Origin: Paraoerskovia sediminicola
GTDB taxonomy: Bacteria; Actinomycetota; Actinomycetes; Actinomycetales; Cellulomonadaceae
Assembly: GCF_030296575.1 (NCBI RefSeq)
Contig: NZ_AP027729.1
Coordinates: forward strand, 124,001 to 188,000
Reading direction: 5' to 3'
DNA length: 64,000 nucleotides
Within the stretch, counting starts at the first letter, position 1. Every line of letters begins with the position of its first letter. This document shows positions 8,879 to 18,337 of this stretch, piece by piece. The position numbers and the translations under genes are program-made. The notes below the pieces were generated by a model, which did no database searches, was not told where the DNA came from, and saw only the letters and a program-made list of their open reading frames with translations.

Positions 8879-8916
8879 TCCGCGCGCGGATAGGTGGCGG
8901 ACGGCGTCCGTTGCCC

Positions 8917-9761
8917 TCAGACCGTGTAGGTCGCCCCGGAGACGGTGACCTCGAGCGGGCCGTCGTACTCGGACCGCGCCTCGACGACCGTCACCGCGGG
9001 GTCGTTCCACGCGGGGACGTGGGTGAGGACGAGCCGAGCTGCCCCCGCCTCGCGCGCCACGCGGCCCGCGCCGCGCCCGGTGAGGTGGATCCCGGGGTCG
9101 ACGCCGTCGTCGCGCCCCTCGTGGAACGCCGCCTCGCAGAGCAGGAGGTCCACGTCCCGCGCGCCCTCCACGAGCGACGCGCAGTAGTCCGTGTCGCCGG
9201 AGTACGCGATCGTGGCGGTCTCCCCGGTCGCACGCTCGACGGCCCGGTGACCCGCACGCCGTACGACTCGAGGGGGTGGTCGACCCGGAACGGTTCGAGG
9301 ACCAGCGGCCCGATCTCGATCCGGTCCCCCGGAGCCCAGGGCCGGAAGCACATCTCGGCGCCCATGTGCTCGTCCGGTGCGAGGCCGTAGGCCGCACCGA
9401 CCCGTGCCTCGATGTCGGACGGGCCCCACACCGGCAGCCGCCCGGGCGCGTCAGGGGTCGGCACGGCGTCGGACCGACCGTCGCGCTCGGTCCCTCCGCC
9501 CGGGTGGTAGCGCAGGTAGACGTACAGGCCGCAGAGGTCGACGAAGTGGTCGGGATGCAGGTGGCTGATCGCCACCCCGTCGAGCGCGAGCGGGTCCACA
9601 TGCCGCTGCAGGGCGCCCAGCGCCCCGTTGCCCAGGTCGAGCGCGACGTTCCACTCGCGCCCGTCGGGAGAGACGTCGTCCGGCACCCGGACCAGATGGC
9701 AGGAGGCGGGCGAGTCGGGGCCTGCGAACGAGCCGGCGCACCCGACGGTGACCAGGCGCAT
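8917..9761 (-). CDS. MBL-fold metallo-hydrolase, Rv1339-like (frameshifted in this sequence)
   Basis: A restored 281-residue metallo-beta-lactamase-fold enzyme. It begins [20 protein letters not shown] and carries the di-metal motif SHLHPDHFVD, then IAYSGDTDYCASLVEGA, LLLCEAAFHEG, GIHLTGRGAGRVAREA and LVLTHVPAW. The position between murI and rph matches M. tuberculosis Rv1339, reported as a cAMP phosphodiesterase; the same activity here is inference. One base is missing from a C3 run at 9243-9245. The ATG overlaps the murI stop by 1 nt (TGATG), so translation is coupled. Confidence 0.85.
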
Positions 9762-10564
9762 CAGGCGACGCCCACCGACGTCACCGACGGTCCGAGGAAG
9801 CGTCGGGCGAGCTGGTCGAAGGGCTCGGAACCGCCCGTGGACACGAACGTGTGCTCGGGGGCGCCCGCGTCCCGGGAGCGCTCCAGGCCCTGCGCGACGA
9901 GGACGCGGTAGACGTCCTTCGCGGTCTCCTCCGCGCTCGAGACGAGCGTGACGTCGTCGCCCATGACGTAGGAGATCGCGCCGGTGAGCAGCGGGTAGTG
10001 GGTGCAGCCGAGGACGAGCGTGTCGACGCCAGCCGCACGGACGGGGTCGAGGTACTCGTGCGCGACCTCGAGGACCTCGGGGCCGGAGGTGACCCCTGCC
10101 TCGACCAGGCGCACGAACTCGGGGCACGCACGGGAGGTGACGGTCAGGCCGGGGGCGACGCCGAGCGCGTCCTCGTAGGCGCGGGAGGTGACGGTCGCTC
10201 GCGTGCCGATCACGCCGATCCGGCCCGAGCGGGTCGCGGCGACCGCGCGGCGGGCCGCCGGCAGGATCACCTCGACCACGGGGAGACCGTGCCGCACCGT
10301 GTACCGCTCGCGGGCGTCGCGCAGCACGGCGGCCGACGCGCTGTTGCACGCGATGACGAGCATCTTGACGCCCTCGTCGACGAGCTGGTCCATGATCGAC
10401 ATCGCCATCGCGCGGACGGCGGCCAGCGGCTTGGGCCCGTACGGGCTGTTCGCCGTGTCCCCGATGTACCGCAGCGACTCGCCCGGCAGCTGGTCGAGGA
10501 TCGCCCGCGCGACCGTCAGCCCACCCACGCCGGAGTCGAAGATGCCGATGGGTGCGTCGTTCAC
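9761..10564 (-). CDS. murI: Glutamate racemase
   Basis: Supplies D-glutamate for peptidoglycan. The 267-residue product starts [19 protein letters not shown] and has the two catalytic cysteines in [10 protein letters not shown] and [11 protein letters not shown], plus [19 protein letters not shown] 7 nt before the GTG start makes it leaderless. It heads murI-MBL-rph-rdgB, the order known from mycobacteria. Confidence 0.96.
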   Translation of the reverse strand: MNDAPIGIFDSGVGGLTVARAILDQLPGESLRYIGDTANSPYGPKPLAAVRAMAMSIMDQLVDEGVKMLVIACNSASAAVLRDARERYTVRHGLPVVEVILPAARRAVAATRSGRIGVIGTRATVTSRAYEDALGVAPGLTVTSRACPEFVRLVEAGVTSGPEVLEVAHEYLDPVRAAGVDTLVLGCTHYPLLTGAISYVMGDDVTLVSSAEETAKDVYRVLVAQGLERSRDAGAPEHTFVSTGGSEPFDQLARRFLGPSVTSVGVA

Positions 10565-10571
10565 GGGTTCG

Positions 10572-10577
10572 AGACTA
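10572..10577 (-). promoter_or_regulatory. -10 element, leaderless murI
   Basis: TAGTCT followed by 7 nt and the GTG at 10564. Confidence 0.55.
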
Positions 10578-10704
10578 TCCGGACGCACCGCGGCGCACGT
10601 CCCGAATCGCTGTGATCCGGACGACGTGCGCCGCGTGGTCTCGGCCGCGAGCCAGGCACCGTCGTCGGTGCCCGGCCCGGCAAGAGGCCCCGAAAGGCTC
10701 AGTG

Positions 10705-10854
10705 CTACCTCTTGGCGCGGTTGAGCAGCCCGACGACGAGCGCGACCACGAGGATCGCGATACCGATCCAGATGAGGATCTTCGCCGCTTCGACCGCCAC
10801 GCCGAACACGAGGAGGACGACACCGACGATGAGAATGATGAGCCAGAGAGGCAA
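10705..10854 (-). CDS. Small hydrophobic membrane protein (49 aa)
   Basis: An almost entirely hydrophobic peptide starting [20 protein letters not shown], with two membrane segments joined by VEAAKI and a basic end NRAKR. The TTG start is supported by AAAGGA about 7 nt upstream; no ATG or GTG fits the frame better. It resembles short actinobacterial hydrophobic proteins of unknown function. A small hairpin (10875-10881 with 10887-10893) lies in its leader. Confidence 0.6.
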   Translation of the reverse strand: MPLWLIILIVGVVLLVFGVAVEAAKILIWIGIAILVVALVVGLLNRAKR

Positions 10855-10971
10855 CGTAGTTCCTTTCGACGACTCCAGGGCGGAGTGCCCTGGACGTGAA
10901 GAAGGACCATGGCACCTCCGGAGGGAACTCGCACGCGGGGCCGCAGCGACCGCGCGCGGCCCCGCGCACGA

Positions 10972-11682
10972 TCAGCCGAGATCGCCCAGCATGCCCTCGA
11001 CCAGCGAGTCCTGGAGCCATCCCGCCGTCGCGAAGACGCTCGCGAAGAACCGCCGCGGGCCGGCGCCCGCCCCGTCGTCGGGCCCGTCGGCGGCCCCCTC
11101 GTCGGGGCTCCCGGCCACGAGCTCCTCGTGGACTGCCTCGACCTGCGCGTCGGTCTCGATCCCCAGCCGCGCCGCCAGCACGAGCCGCAGGTCGGTGAGC
11201 GCGGCCGCCACCGCACCCGCGTCCTCGCGGCGCACCAGGAGCGGAGCCCTCGTCCCGGGCTCGGGTTCCTCCGCGAGCAGCAGGTTCGCGAGCAGCATCA
11301 GCGCGGCGGTCTTGCGGTCCACCAGATCGTGCTGCGTGAGCCGCCGGAACTCGGACGACACGTCCGCGTCGTCATGCGAGCCGTCCGGCAGCAGCCGGGC
11401 CAGTGCCGGGTCGGCCGGGAGCCCGGGCGCGGCCGAACCCTCCGAGGGCAGCCCGTGCGGCGGCAGCTCGTCGAGCGGCACCTCGGTGCGCTCGACCGGA
11501 CCTGCCGGATCGCCCGGCGCGGCCGCCCCGGCGGGTCGGCCGTCGTCGTCCGTCCGGTCGGTGTCACCCTCCACGGTCCCGAGCATCTGGGCCACGTCCG
11601 CGAGGACCTGCGCGAGCACGATCCGCTCCGCGGCATCGAGCTCGGCGACGTACCCGAGCGCGTGCGGTCGGAACGCCCTCAC
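10972..11682 (-). CDS. DUF2017 family protein
   Basis: A 236-residue protein. The N-terminal segment [20 protein letters not shown] is joined by an acidic Gly/Pro/Asp-rich stretch to [29 protein letters not shown] and [13 protein letters not shown]. The last part reads [23 protein letters not shown]. Its GTG overlaps the clpS stop as GTGA, so the two are translationally coupled. The clpS-DUF2017 pairing is widespread in actinobacteria, hinting at a role near ClpAP/ClpCP proteolysis, but function is not established. Confidence 0.82.
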   Translation of the reverse strand: MRAFRPHALGYVAELDAAERIVLAQVLADVAQMLGTVEGDTDRTDDDGRPAGAAAPGDPAGPVERTEVPLDELPPHGLPSEGSAAPGLPADPALARLLPDGSHDDADVSSEFRRLTQHDLVDRKTAALMLLANLLLAEEPEPGTRAPLLVRREDAGAVAAALTDLRLVLAARLGIETDAQVEAVHEELVAGSPDEGAADGPDDGAGAGPRRFFASVFATAGWLQDSLVEGMLGDLG

Positions 11683-11999
11683 GCGGCGGCCCGCTGCATC
11701 GTCGCCCAGAGCCCGAACCCGTGCATCGCCTGGACATCGACCTCGACCTTCTCGCGCGAGCCGCGCGAGACCACCGACCGACCCTCCTCGTGGACCTGCA
11801 GCATCAGCCGGCGGGCATGGGCCTCGTCGTACCCGAAGTAGCTCCGGAACACATAGGTCACGTAGGACATGAGATTGACCGGGTCGTTCCAGACCACGGT
11901 CTGCCACGCATCGGCCGTCGCCCCCGTCTGCGCGGCCTCGTCCTCGCGGACGTCGGTACGGACGTCCTCGCTCACGTCGGGGTACGCGGTCTCGGTCAT
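11679..11999 (-). CDS. clpS: ATP-dependent Clp protease adaptor ClpS
   Basis: N-end-rule adaptor delivering substrates to the Clp AAA+ unfoldase, 106 residues. After an acidic unstructured N-terminal tail the ClpS core reads [20 protein letters not shown], then [29 protein letters not shown]. The WNDPVN and MxxVHxxG elements form the substrate pocket and Clp interface. It has a leaderless ATG (TACGAT, 7 nt) and shares a 42-bp promoter region with pncB. Confidence 0.95.
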   Translation of the reverse strand: MTETAYPDVSEDVRTDVREDEAAQTGATADAWQTVVWNDPVNLMSYVTYVFRSYFGYDEAHARRLMLQVHEEGRSVVSRGSREKVEVDVQAMHGFGLWATMQRAAA

Positions 12000-12006
12000 C
12001 ACGACC

Positions 12007-12034
12007 ATCGTATGCGCGCGGCTGCACCTAGGGT
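12007..12034. promoter_or_regulatory. Overlapping divergent promoters, clpS / pncB
   Basis: TACGAT (12007-12012, minus) is 7 nt from the clpS ATG and TAGGGT (12029-12034, plus) is 7 nt from the pncB ATG. The hexamers are 16 bp apart, so each -10 occupies the other promoter's -35 position. The whole intergenic space is 42 bp. Confidence 0.6.
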
Positions 12035-12041
12035 GTGCGTC

Positions 12042-13400
12042 ATGACGACGGCGTTGCTCACCGACCGGTACGAGCTCACGATGGTGCAGGCCGCTCTCGC
12101 GGACGGCACCGCGCACCGGCACAGCGTCTTCGAGGTCTTCACGCGTCGTCTGCCCGAGGGGCGCCGGTACGGCGTGCTCGCCGGGACCGGACGGGTGCTC
12201 GAGGCGCTCGAGTCCTTCCGCTTCGACGACACGACGCTGGCCTGGCTCGAGCGGGAGCAGGTGGTCGACGCCCGCACCGTCGCGTTCCTCGCCGACTACC
12301 GGTTCACCGGGTCGATCACCGGCTACGCCGAGGGCGAGATCTACGTCCCGCACTCCCCGGTGCTCACGGTGGAGGGGACGTTCGCCGAGGCGGTGCTGCT
12401 CGAGACGCTCGTCCTGTCGATCCTCAACCACGACTCCGCGATCGCCGCGGCCGCGTCCCGCATGACCAGCGCCGCCGTGGACCGGCCGTGCCTCGAGATG
12501 GGCTCGCGCCGCACCCACGAGCACGCCGCGGTCGCCGCAGCCCGTGCGGCGGTGATCGCCGGGTTCACGGGCACCTCCAACCTGGAGGCAGGCCGGGTCT
12601 ACGGGCTCCCGACGATCGGCACCGCCGCCCACGCGTTCACGCTCCTGCACGACGACGAGGAGTCCGCGTTCGCCGGCCAGGTCGCCTCCCAGGGGGTCGG
12701 GACGACGCTGCTCGTGGACACCTACGACGTGGCGCGCGGGGTCGAGCGCGCCGTCGCGGCCGCGGGCACCGACCTCGGGGCGGTGCGCCTGGACTCCGGG
12801 GACCTCGGCGGGCTCGCCGTCGACGTCCGCCGACAGCTCGACGCGCTCGGCGCGACCAGGACGAAGATCGTCGTGACGTCGGACCTCGACGAGCACGCCA
12901 TCGCCGGCCTGGCCTCGGCCCCCGTCGACTCCTACGGTGTCGGCACCCAGCTGGTCGTCGGGTCGGGGGCACCGACGTGCGGCATGGTCTACAAGCTCGT
13001 CGCGCGCGAGGACGCCTCCGGCACCCTGCGCCCGGTCGCCAAGGCGTCCGCGTCGAAGTCGAGCGTCGGTGGACGCAAGTCCGCCGCCCGACGTACGGAC
13101 GGCGAAGGGCGCGCGACCGCGGAGGTCGTCGTCACGGGCTCCGCGGACGCGGTGGACGCCTGGGGCCGCGTTCCCGACGGCCACGGAGAGCACGGCGGAC
13201 CGGACGTCGAAGGCGAGCTCCGGGCGCTCCAGGTGCCGCTGGTCGTCGACGGGTCGGTCGAGTCCCGGTGGACGGGACCGAGCGGGGTCCACCTGGCGTC
13301 CGCCCGGCATGCACGCTCACGGGACGAGCTGCCCCGCGGGGCGCGCCGGCTCTCCGCCGGCGAACCGGCGATCCCCACGGAGCTCGTCGACCTCGACTGA
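12042..13400 (+). CDS. pncB: Nicotinate phosphoribosyltransferase
   Basis: First step of the Preiss-Handler NAD salvage route: nicotinate + PRPP to nicotinate mononucleotide. The 452-residue product begins [18 protein letters not shown] and contains [72 protein letters not shown] [12 protein letters not shown] and [10 protein letters not shown]. These are the PRTase active-site elements of the PncB family. Leaderless ATG. It converges on the helicase gene with 10 nt between the stops. Confidence 0.95.
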   Translation: MTTALLTDRYELTMVQAALADGTAHRHSVFEVFTRRLPEGRRYGVLAGTGRVLEALESFRFDDTTLAWLEREQVVDARTVAFLADYRFTGSITGYAEGEIYVPHSPVLTVEGTFAEAVLLETLVLSILNHDSAIAAAASRMTSAAVDRPCLEMGSRRTHEHAAVAAARAAVIAGFTGTSNLEAGRVYGLPTIGTAAHAFTLLHDDEESAFAGQVASQGVGTTLLVDTYDVARGVERAVAAAGTDLGAVRLDSGDLGGLAVDVRRQLDALGATRTKIVVTSDLDEHAIAGLASAPVDSYGVGTQLVVGSGAPTCGMVYKLVAREDASGTLRPVAKASASKSSVGGRKSAARRTDGEGRATAEVVVTGSADAVDAWGRVPDGHGEHGGPDVEGELRALQVPLVVDGSVESRWTGPSGVHLASARHARSRDELPRGARRLSAGEPAIPTELVDLD

Positions 13401-13410
13401 GACGGACCCG

Positions 13411-15220
13411 TCAGCGGCGACCGACGAACCAGCCCCGCACCACGCCGATCCGCGCGTCCAGCTGCTCCGCCGTGGCCAGCGGGACCTCGGGGCCACCCGA
13501 CCGACGACGCAGCTCGTTGTGGACCGTGCCGTGGGGGCGGCCGCTCTTGCGGGCCCACGCGGACACGAGCTGGGACAGCTCCTTGCGCAGCTCCGCGGCG
13601 CGACGGTGCTCCAGCTCGGCACGGTCCGGCTCCGCCGCGCGCTTGGAGCGCGAGGAGATCTGGTCCGCCTGGCGCTGGCGCAGCAGCGTCGCCACCTGGT
13701 CCGCGTCGAGCAGCCCGGGCAGGCCCAGGAAGTCCTGCTCGTCGTCGGAGCCCACGTCGGCACCGGTCCCGAACTCGCCGCCGTCGAAGAGCACCCGGTC
13801 GAACGAGGCCTGGGCGTCCAGGGCTTCGAACGAGCCCTGCACGCCGTCGTCCGACGCCTTCTCCTCGCGGTTGGCGGCCGCCATCAGGGCGTCCTCGGGC
13901 GAGAAGTCCTCCCCTGCTCCTCCGCCGTGAGCGGACGGTCGAGCGCGTGGTCCCGCTCGGCCTCCATCGCGTTGGCCAGGTCCACGAGCCGCGGCACGCT
14001 GGGGAGGAACACCGACGCGGTCTCGCCGCGCCTGCGCGCCCGCACGAACCGGCCGACCGCCTGCGCGAAGTACAGCGGGGTCGCCGTCGAGGTCGCGTAG
14101 ACCCCGACCGCGAGCCGCGGCACGTCGACGCCCTCCGAGACCATCCGGACCGCGACCATCCACCGCGCGTCCCCCGACGCGAACTCGTCGATGCGCGCGC
14201 TCGCCCCGTCGTCGTCCGACAGCACGACGGTCGGGGACGTCCCCGTGATCCGGGCGAGGTGCCCGGCGTAGGCGCGGGCGTCGGTCTGGTCGCTCGCGAT
14301 GACCAACCCGCCGGCGTCCGGGACCGACCTGCGCACCTCGCTCAGCCGCTTGTCGGCCGCGGCGAGGACCGAGGGGATCCACTCCCCTGCGCGTCCAGCG
14401 CCGTCCGCCACGCCTGCTGGGTCAGGTCCTTCGTCATGTCCTCGCCGAGGCGCGCGGAGACCTCGTCGCCCGCCCTGGTGCGCCAGCGCATCTGTCCCGA
14501 GTAGGTCAGGAAGAGGACCGGCCGGACGACGTGGTCGCGCAGCGCGTCCCCGTACCCGTACGTGTAGTCGGCGACCGAGCGGCGGATCCCCTGCGCGTCG
14601 CGGTCGTAGCGGACGAACGGGATCGCCGCGGTGTCGGAGCGGAACGGGGTCCCCGTCAGCGCGAGCCGGCGCGCAGCGCCCTCGAACGCCTCCCGGACCG
14701 CGTCGCCCCAGGAGAGCGCGTCGCCGCCGTGGTGCACCTCGTCGAGGATCACCAGGGTCGGTGCGGCAGTCGTCCTCGCCGCGTGCAGGGCAGGCTTGGC
14801 CGCCACCTGGGCGTACGTCAGCGCGACGCCGTCGTAGTGCGCGCCGTGCCGACCCTGGCTGTTGCGGAAGCTGGGGTCGATCCTGATGCCGACCCGCGCC
14901 GCGGCGTCGGCCCACTGGTGCTTGAGGTGCTCGGTCGGCGCCACGACGGTGACCCGCCGGACCACGCCGGCCTCGAGCAGCTCGGTCGCGATGCGCAGCG
15001 CGAACGTCGTCTTGCCGGCGCCCGGCGTCGCGACCGCGAGGAAGTCGCGCGGAGCCGCGGCCTGGTACTGCGCGATCGCCTCGGCCTGCCAGGCGCGCAG
15101 CTTGGACGCGGTGCCCCAGGGGGCACGGCTCGGGAACGCCGGCGACAGGTGCGAGGCGGCCGACGGTGACGGTGTCTGCGGTTGTGCGGGAGCGGTGGAC
15201 GTGGTGGTGCGGTCGCTCAC
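13411..15220 (-). CDS. DEAD/DEAH-box superfamily II helicase (two frameshifts in this sequence)
   Basis: A restored 603-residue helicase. Motif I is VATPGAGKTTFALRIA, Ia VVAPTEHLKHQW, II LVILDEVHHGGD, III LALTGTPFRSD; the C-terminal RecA domain has GLVIASDQTDARAYA, VRMVSEGVDVPRLAVGVYAT and AVGRFVRARRRGE. A 150-residue charged tail follows. Frame is lost twice in C4 runs, at 14384-14387 (GAQG/EWIPS) and 13911-13914 (EEQG/EDFS). GTG overlaps the DUF3039 stop as GTGA. The substrate is unknown. Confidence 0.85.
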
Positions 15221-15534
15221 TTGCCGGAGTCGCCGTCGCCGTCCTGCGGGGACCGCAGACCTTCGTAGATCTCCTTGCACGTGGGGCACACGGGGAACTT
15301 GTTCGGGTCCCGTCCCGGCACCCACACCTTGCCGCAGAGCGCGATGACCGGCTTCCCGGACATCGCGGACTTCATGATCTTCTCCTTGCGCACGTAGTGC
15401 GCGAACCGCTCGTGGTCGCCGGGCTCGACCTTCTCCTCGGCCTCGGTGCGCTCGAGCACGCTCGTCGACGTGCCCGACGCCGGGTCGGAGGGACCGGCAG
15501 GCTCTTGCGGACGTCCGGGGGTGTTCTCGCTCAT
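15217..15534 (-). CDS. DUF3039 family protein
   Basis: A 105-residue actinobacterial protein. An acidic Pro/Thr-rich N-terminus is followed by HERFAHYVRKEKIMKSAMSGKPVIALCGKVWVP and FPVCPTCKEIYE. The three cysteines in CGK and CPTC form a rubredoxin-like knuckle that may bind zinc. It is coupled by GTGA overlap to the helicase, suggesting a shared function. Leaderless ATG. Confidence 0.85.
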   Translation of the reverse strand: MSENTPGRPQEPAGPSDPASGTSTSVLERTEAEEKVEPGDHERFAHYVRKEKIMKSAMSGKPVIALCGKVWVPGRDPNKFPVCPTCKEIYEGLRSPQDGDGDSGK

Positions 15535-15541
15535 GGCGCCG

Positions 15542-15547
15542 AGTCTA
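15542..15547 (-). promoter_or_regulatory. -10 element, leaderless DUF3039-helicase operon
   Basis: TAGACT followed by 7 nt and the ATG at 15534. Confidence 0.55.
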
Positions 15548-15631
15548 GGTGCTGCCCCCGACGCGGACACCCGATCGCCGTGCGGACGGACGGTCCCGGC
15601 GGTGTGACGAACGCGACGCGCCCGACCGAGG

Positions 15632-16414
15632 TCACAGACCCTGCCAGTCCGGCTTCGAGCGGTACGTCTGGCGGTAGTAGTCGGCGAGCTGGAGCCGGCT
15701 CGCCGCGGCGTCGTCGACCAGCACCGTCGCGTGGGGGTGCATCTGCATGATCGTGCCGGGCCACATCGCCGAGATCGGTCCCTCGACGAGCTGGTGCACG
15801 GCCTCGGCCTTGCCCTTGCCCGTGGCCAGGAGCACGAGGTGCTTCGCGGACATGATCGTCGCCAGGCCCTGCGTCAGGCAGTGCTGAGGCACCTGGTCGA
15901 GGTCGTCGCCGAAGAAGCGGGCGTTGTCCTCGCGGGTCTGGGCCGTGAGCGTCTTGATGCGGGTGCGCGACGCGAGCGACGAGCCGGGCTCGTTGAACGC
16001 GATGTGCCCGTCGGTGCCGATACCGAGGATCTGCACGTCGACCCCGCCGGCGTCGGCGATCGCCGCCTCGTAGTCGGCGCAGGCGGCGACCAGGTCGTCG
16101 GCCAGCCCGTCGGGGCCGCGCACGGCGTCGGGCGCGAAGTCCACCCGCGAGGCGATCTCCTTCTCGATGACGTTGCGGTACCGCTCCGGGTGGTCGGCGG
16201 CGAGGCCGACGTACTCGTCCAGCATGAACGCCCTGGCGCGCGCGAAGGACAGACCCTCCTCGGCGTGCCGGCGGGCGAGCTCGTCGTAGACCTTCAGCGG
16301 GCTGGACCCGGTCGCGAGGCCGAGCACGGACTCCGGCCGGGCACGCAGTCGCTCCTCGATCGTGTCGGCGGCCAGCCGGGCGAGCTCCTCGGCGGGAGCG
16401 ATCACAACTTCCAT
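15632..16414 (-). CDS. nagB: Glucosamine-6-phosphate deaminase
   Basis: Converts GlcN-6-P to fructose-6-P and ammonia at the end of amino-sugar catabolism. The 260-residue product has LGLATGSSPLKVYDEL, FMLDEYVGL with the catalytic aspartate, GIGTDGHIAFNEPGSS, and LATGKGKAEAVHQLVEGPISAMWP. The ATG overlaps the ROK-kinase stop by 1 nt (TGATG). It is the last gene of the transporter-kinase-deaminase set. No nagA deacetylase lies nearby. Confidence 0.96.
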   Translation of the reverse strand: MEVVIAPAEELARLAADTIEERLRARPESVLGLATGSSPLKVYDELARRHAEEGLSFARARAFMLDEYVGLAADHPERYRNVIEKEIASRVDFAPDAVRGPDGLADDLVAACADYEAAIADAGGVDVQILGIGTDGHIAFNEPGSSLASRTRIKTLTAQTREDNARFFGDDLDQVPQHCLTQGLATIMSAKHLVLLATGKGKAEAVHQLVEGPISAMWPGTIMQMHPHATVLVDDAAASRLQLADYYRQTYRSKPDWQGL

Positions 16415-17409
16415 CAGGACACCTCTCTACGGCTCACGAGGGCTGCGCCCACCGCGGCGACCGGGACGCCGGCCGGGGTCAGCGAGACCCGGTCGGCCAT
16501 GTTCAGGGTTGCGAGGAACGGCGAGAGCTCGCCGCGCGCGGCGAGAGCCGCGGCGACCCCGGTGAGCAGCGGCTCGCCGAGGGCGCTCACGCCACCGCCG
16601 ATGACGACGTCCGCGACGTCGTAGGTCAGCACCAGCATCTGGACCGCCACAGCGACGGCGTCGAGGAACTCGTCGCGCACCGTCACGGCGAGGGCGTCGC
16701 CCCTCGCGGCCGCGGCGAACAGCTCCGCGGGTGCGTGCAGCCCGGGGGCCACGGGCCACCGCGAGGCCAGCGCGGACCCCGAGGCGTAGACCTCGAGGCA
16801 CCCCCGCTGACCGCAGGCGCACCGCGGCCCGCGCGGGTCCACCGGGACGTGCCCGATCTCGCCGACCGCACCGCTGACGCCGCGGCGCAGCCGCCCGCCG
16901 AGCACGATCCCGGCGGCGAGCCCCGTCCCGAGGGCGAGGTAGGCGAGCTCGGCGCCGGCCTCGCTCCCGCGACCCTGCCGCGCGAGGTGGTGGGCCGCAC
17001 CGACGGCCGCGACGTTCAGGTCGTTGTCGACCGCGACAGGCACTCCGCCGGTCCGCGAGGCCAGCCGGTCCGCGAGCGGGAACGGCTCGCCACGGATCCC
17101 GACGTTCACGGCATGGGTGACGCACCCCGTCCCGGGGTCGACGAGGCCGGGGATCCCGACCCCGATGCCCCCGAGGTCGCCGACCGCGATCCCGACCGGG
17201 CCCACGAGAGCGCCCACGACGTCCTCGACGCTCGCCAGGACCCCTTCGGGACCTTGGCGCGTCGGACGACGCTCGTCGCCCAGGACCGTCCCGTCCGGAC
17301 CGAGAAGCACGCCGTGGACCTTGGTGCCGCCCACGTCGAGCCCCACGGAGCACGCGCCGTGCAGCTCCGTCGCCGGAGGGACCGGGTCGAGCACACCGGC
17401 AGCTCCCAC
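16414..17409 (-). CDS. ROK family sugar kinase (probable N-acetylglucosamine/glucosamine kinase)
   Basis: A 331-residue ROK kinase. The phosphate motif is VGLDVGGTKVHGVLLGPDG, VDNDLNVAA holds the catalytic Asp, and ALGTGLAAGIVLGG and EIGHVPVD follow. The Zn-binding ROK signature is CACGQRGCLE. It has no DNA-binding domain, unlike the ROK protein at 21130. GTG at 17409 has AAGGG upstream and starts 1 nt after the permease stop. Coupling to nagB suggests it phosphorylates an amino sugar; exact substrate is inference. Confidence 0.88.
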   Translation of the reverse strand: MGAAGVLDPVPPATELHGACSVGLDVGGTKVHGVLLGPDGTVLGDERRPTRQGPEGVLASVEDVVGALVGPVGIAVGDLGGIGVGIPGLVDPGTGCVTHAVNVGIRGEPFPLADRLASRTGGVPVAVDNDLNVAAVGAAHHLARQGRGSEAGAELAYLALGTGLAAGIVLGGRLRRGVSGAVGEIGHVPVDPRGPRCACGQRGCLEVYASGSALASRWPVAPGLHAPAELFAAAARGDALAVTVRDEFLDAVAVAVQMLVLTYDVADVVIGGGVSALGEPLLTGVAAALAARGELSPFLATLNMADRVSLTPAGVPVAAVGAALVSRREVS

Positions 17410-17410
17410 G

Positions 17411-18337
17411 TCAGCCCTTGACCGCACCGGAGACGAGGCCACCGGTCATCTTGTTCTGCACGAACAGGAAGAAGATCATCACGGGCAGGGCGATGAGGGT
17501 CGAGGCCGCCATCACCTGCGCCCAGTTGACCCCCTGGTTGACGCTGGCGTTGAGGAACCCGCGCAGCCACAGCGGCAGCGTCTGCTTGTCCGCCGCCGGC
17601 AGCGCGACGAGCGCGATCGTGAACTCGTTCCAGGCCTGCAGGAACGCGTACACCCCTGCGGCCACGAGCCCGGGCGCCAGCAGCGGGAACGTGATCTTGA
17701 GGAACGCCTTCGTGCGGCTCAGCCCGTCGACCATCGCGGCCTCCTCGAGCTCGGCCGGGATGCCTGCGACGAAGCCGCGCAGCATCCAGATCGTGAACGG
17801 CACGATCGCCGCGGTGTAGAGGATCGAGACACCGACGACCGAGTTGAGCAGGTTCGTCGCCGACAGCATCTTGTACTGCGCGATGAAGAGGCCCTCGGCA
17901 GGGAGCATCTGGATGAAGAGCACCGCGACGATGAACGACTTGCGCCCGCGGAACTTGAAGCGGCTGATCGCCAGGGCCGCCAGGAACGCGAACAGAATCA
18001 CCGCGATGAGAGTCACGATGGTGATGAGGAGACTCATCTGCAGGGCGGACCAGAATCCGGTCCCGTCGGTGGCGTTCTCGTAGTTCGCGGTGGTCGCGTT
18101 CGTCGGGAAGAACGACGGCGTGCGCGACGACAGCCGGGCGTTCGGGGTGAAGGACGAGTTGATCATCCAGTAGACCGGGAAGACCCACAGCAGCGCGACG
18201 ACGATCGCCGTCAGGTTCCCGACGAGCTTGCTGACGCGGAACTTGCGGCGGGCCGTCGTGGCGAGCCGCGCCTGGGACACCTTCGCGGGCGAGCCGCCGC
18301 GTGCGTGGGCGGGCGCGGACGCGTGGGTGGCGCTCAT
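17411..18337 (-). CDS. Carbohydrate ABC transporter permease, MalG-type
   Basis: A 308-residue inner-membrane subunit. The first membrane helix is LTAIVVALLWVFPVYWMINS; five more follow. The EAA cytoplasmic loop is ELEEAAMVDGLSRTKAFLKI, which docks on the ATPase, and the C-terminus ends MTGGLVSGAVKG as in MalG/DasC proteins. Its ATG overlaps the upstream permease stop (ATGA). Neighbouring nagB and ROK kinase point to GlcNAc or chito-oligosaccharide import. Confidence 0.92.
   Translation of the reverse strand: MSATHASAPAHARGGSPAKVSQARLATTARRKFRVSKLVGNLTAIVVALLWVFPVYWMINSSFTPNARLSSRTPSFFPTNATTANYENATDGTGFWSALQMSLLITIVTLIAVILFAFLAALAISRFKFRGRKSFIVAVLFIQMLPAEGLFIAQYKMLSATNLLNSVVGVSILYTAAIVPFTIWMLRGFVAGIPAELEEAAMVDGLSRTKAFLKITFPLLAPGLVAAGVYAFLQAWNEFTIALVALPAADKQTLPLWLRGFLNASVNQGVNWAQVMAASTLIALPVMIFFLFVQNKMTGGLVSGAVKG

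Noticed and set aside
10855..10971. A frame starting at an ATG after GGAGGT that runs through the small membrane-protein gene
   Set aside because: The predicted product is Ser/Arg low complexity and antagonistic to the strongly hydrophobic frame; the ribosome site is only 3 nt from the ATG.
13900..14400. Programmed ribosomal frameshifting in the helicase (both breaks at AGGGGAG)
   Set aside because: The same one-base loss recurs in unrelated genes at other C/G runs with no slippery heptamer or stimulatory structure, so sequencing error is simpler.
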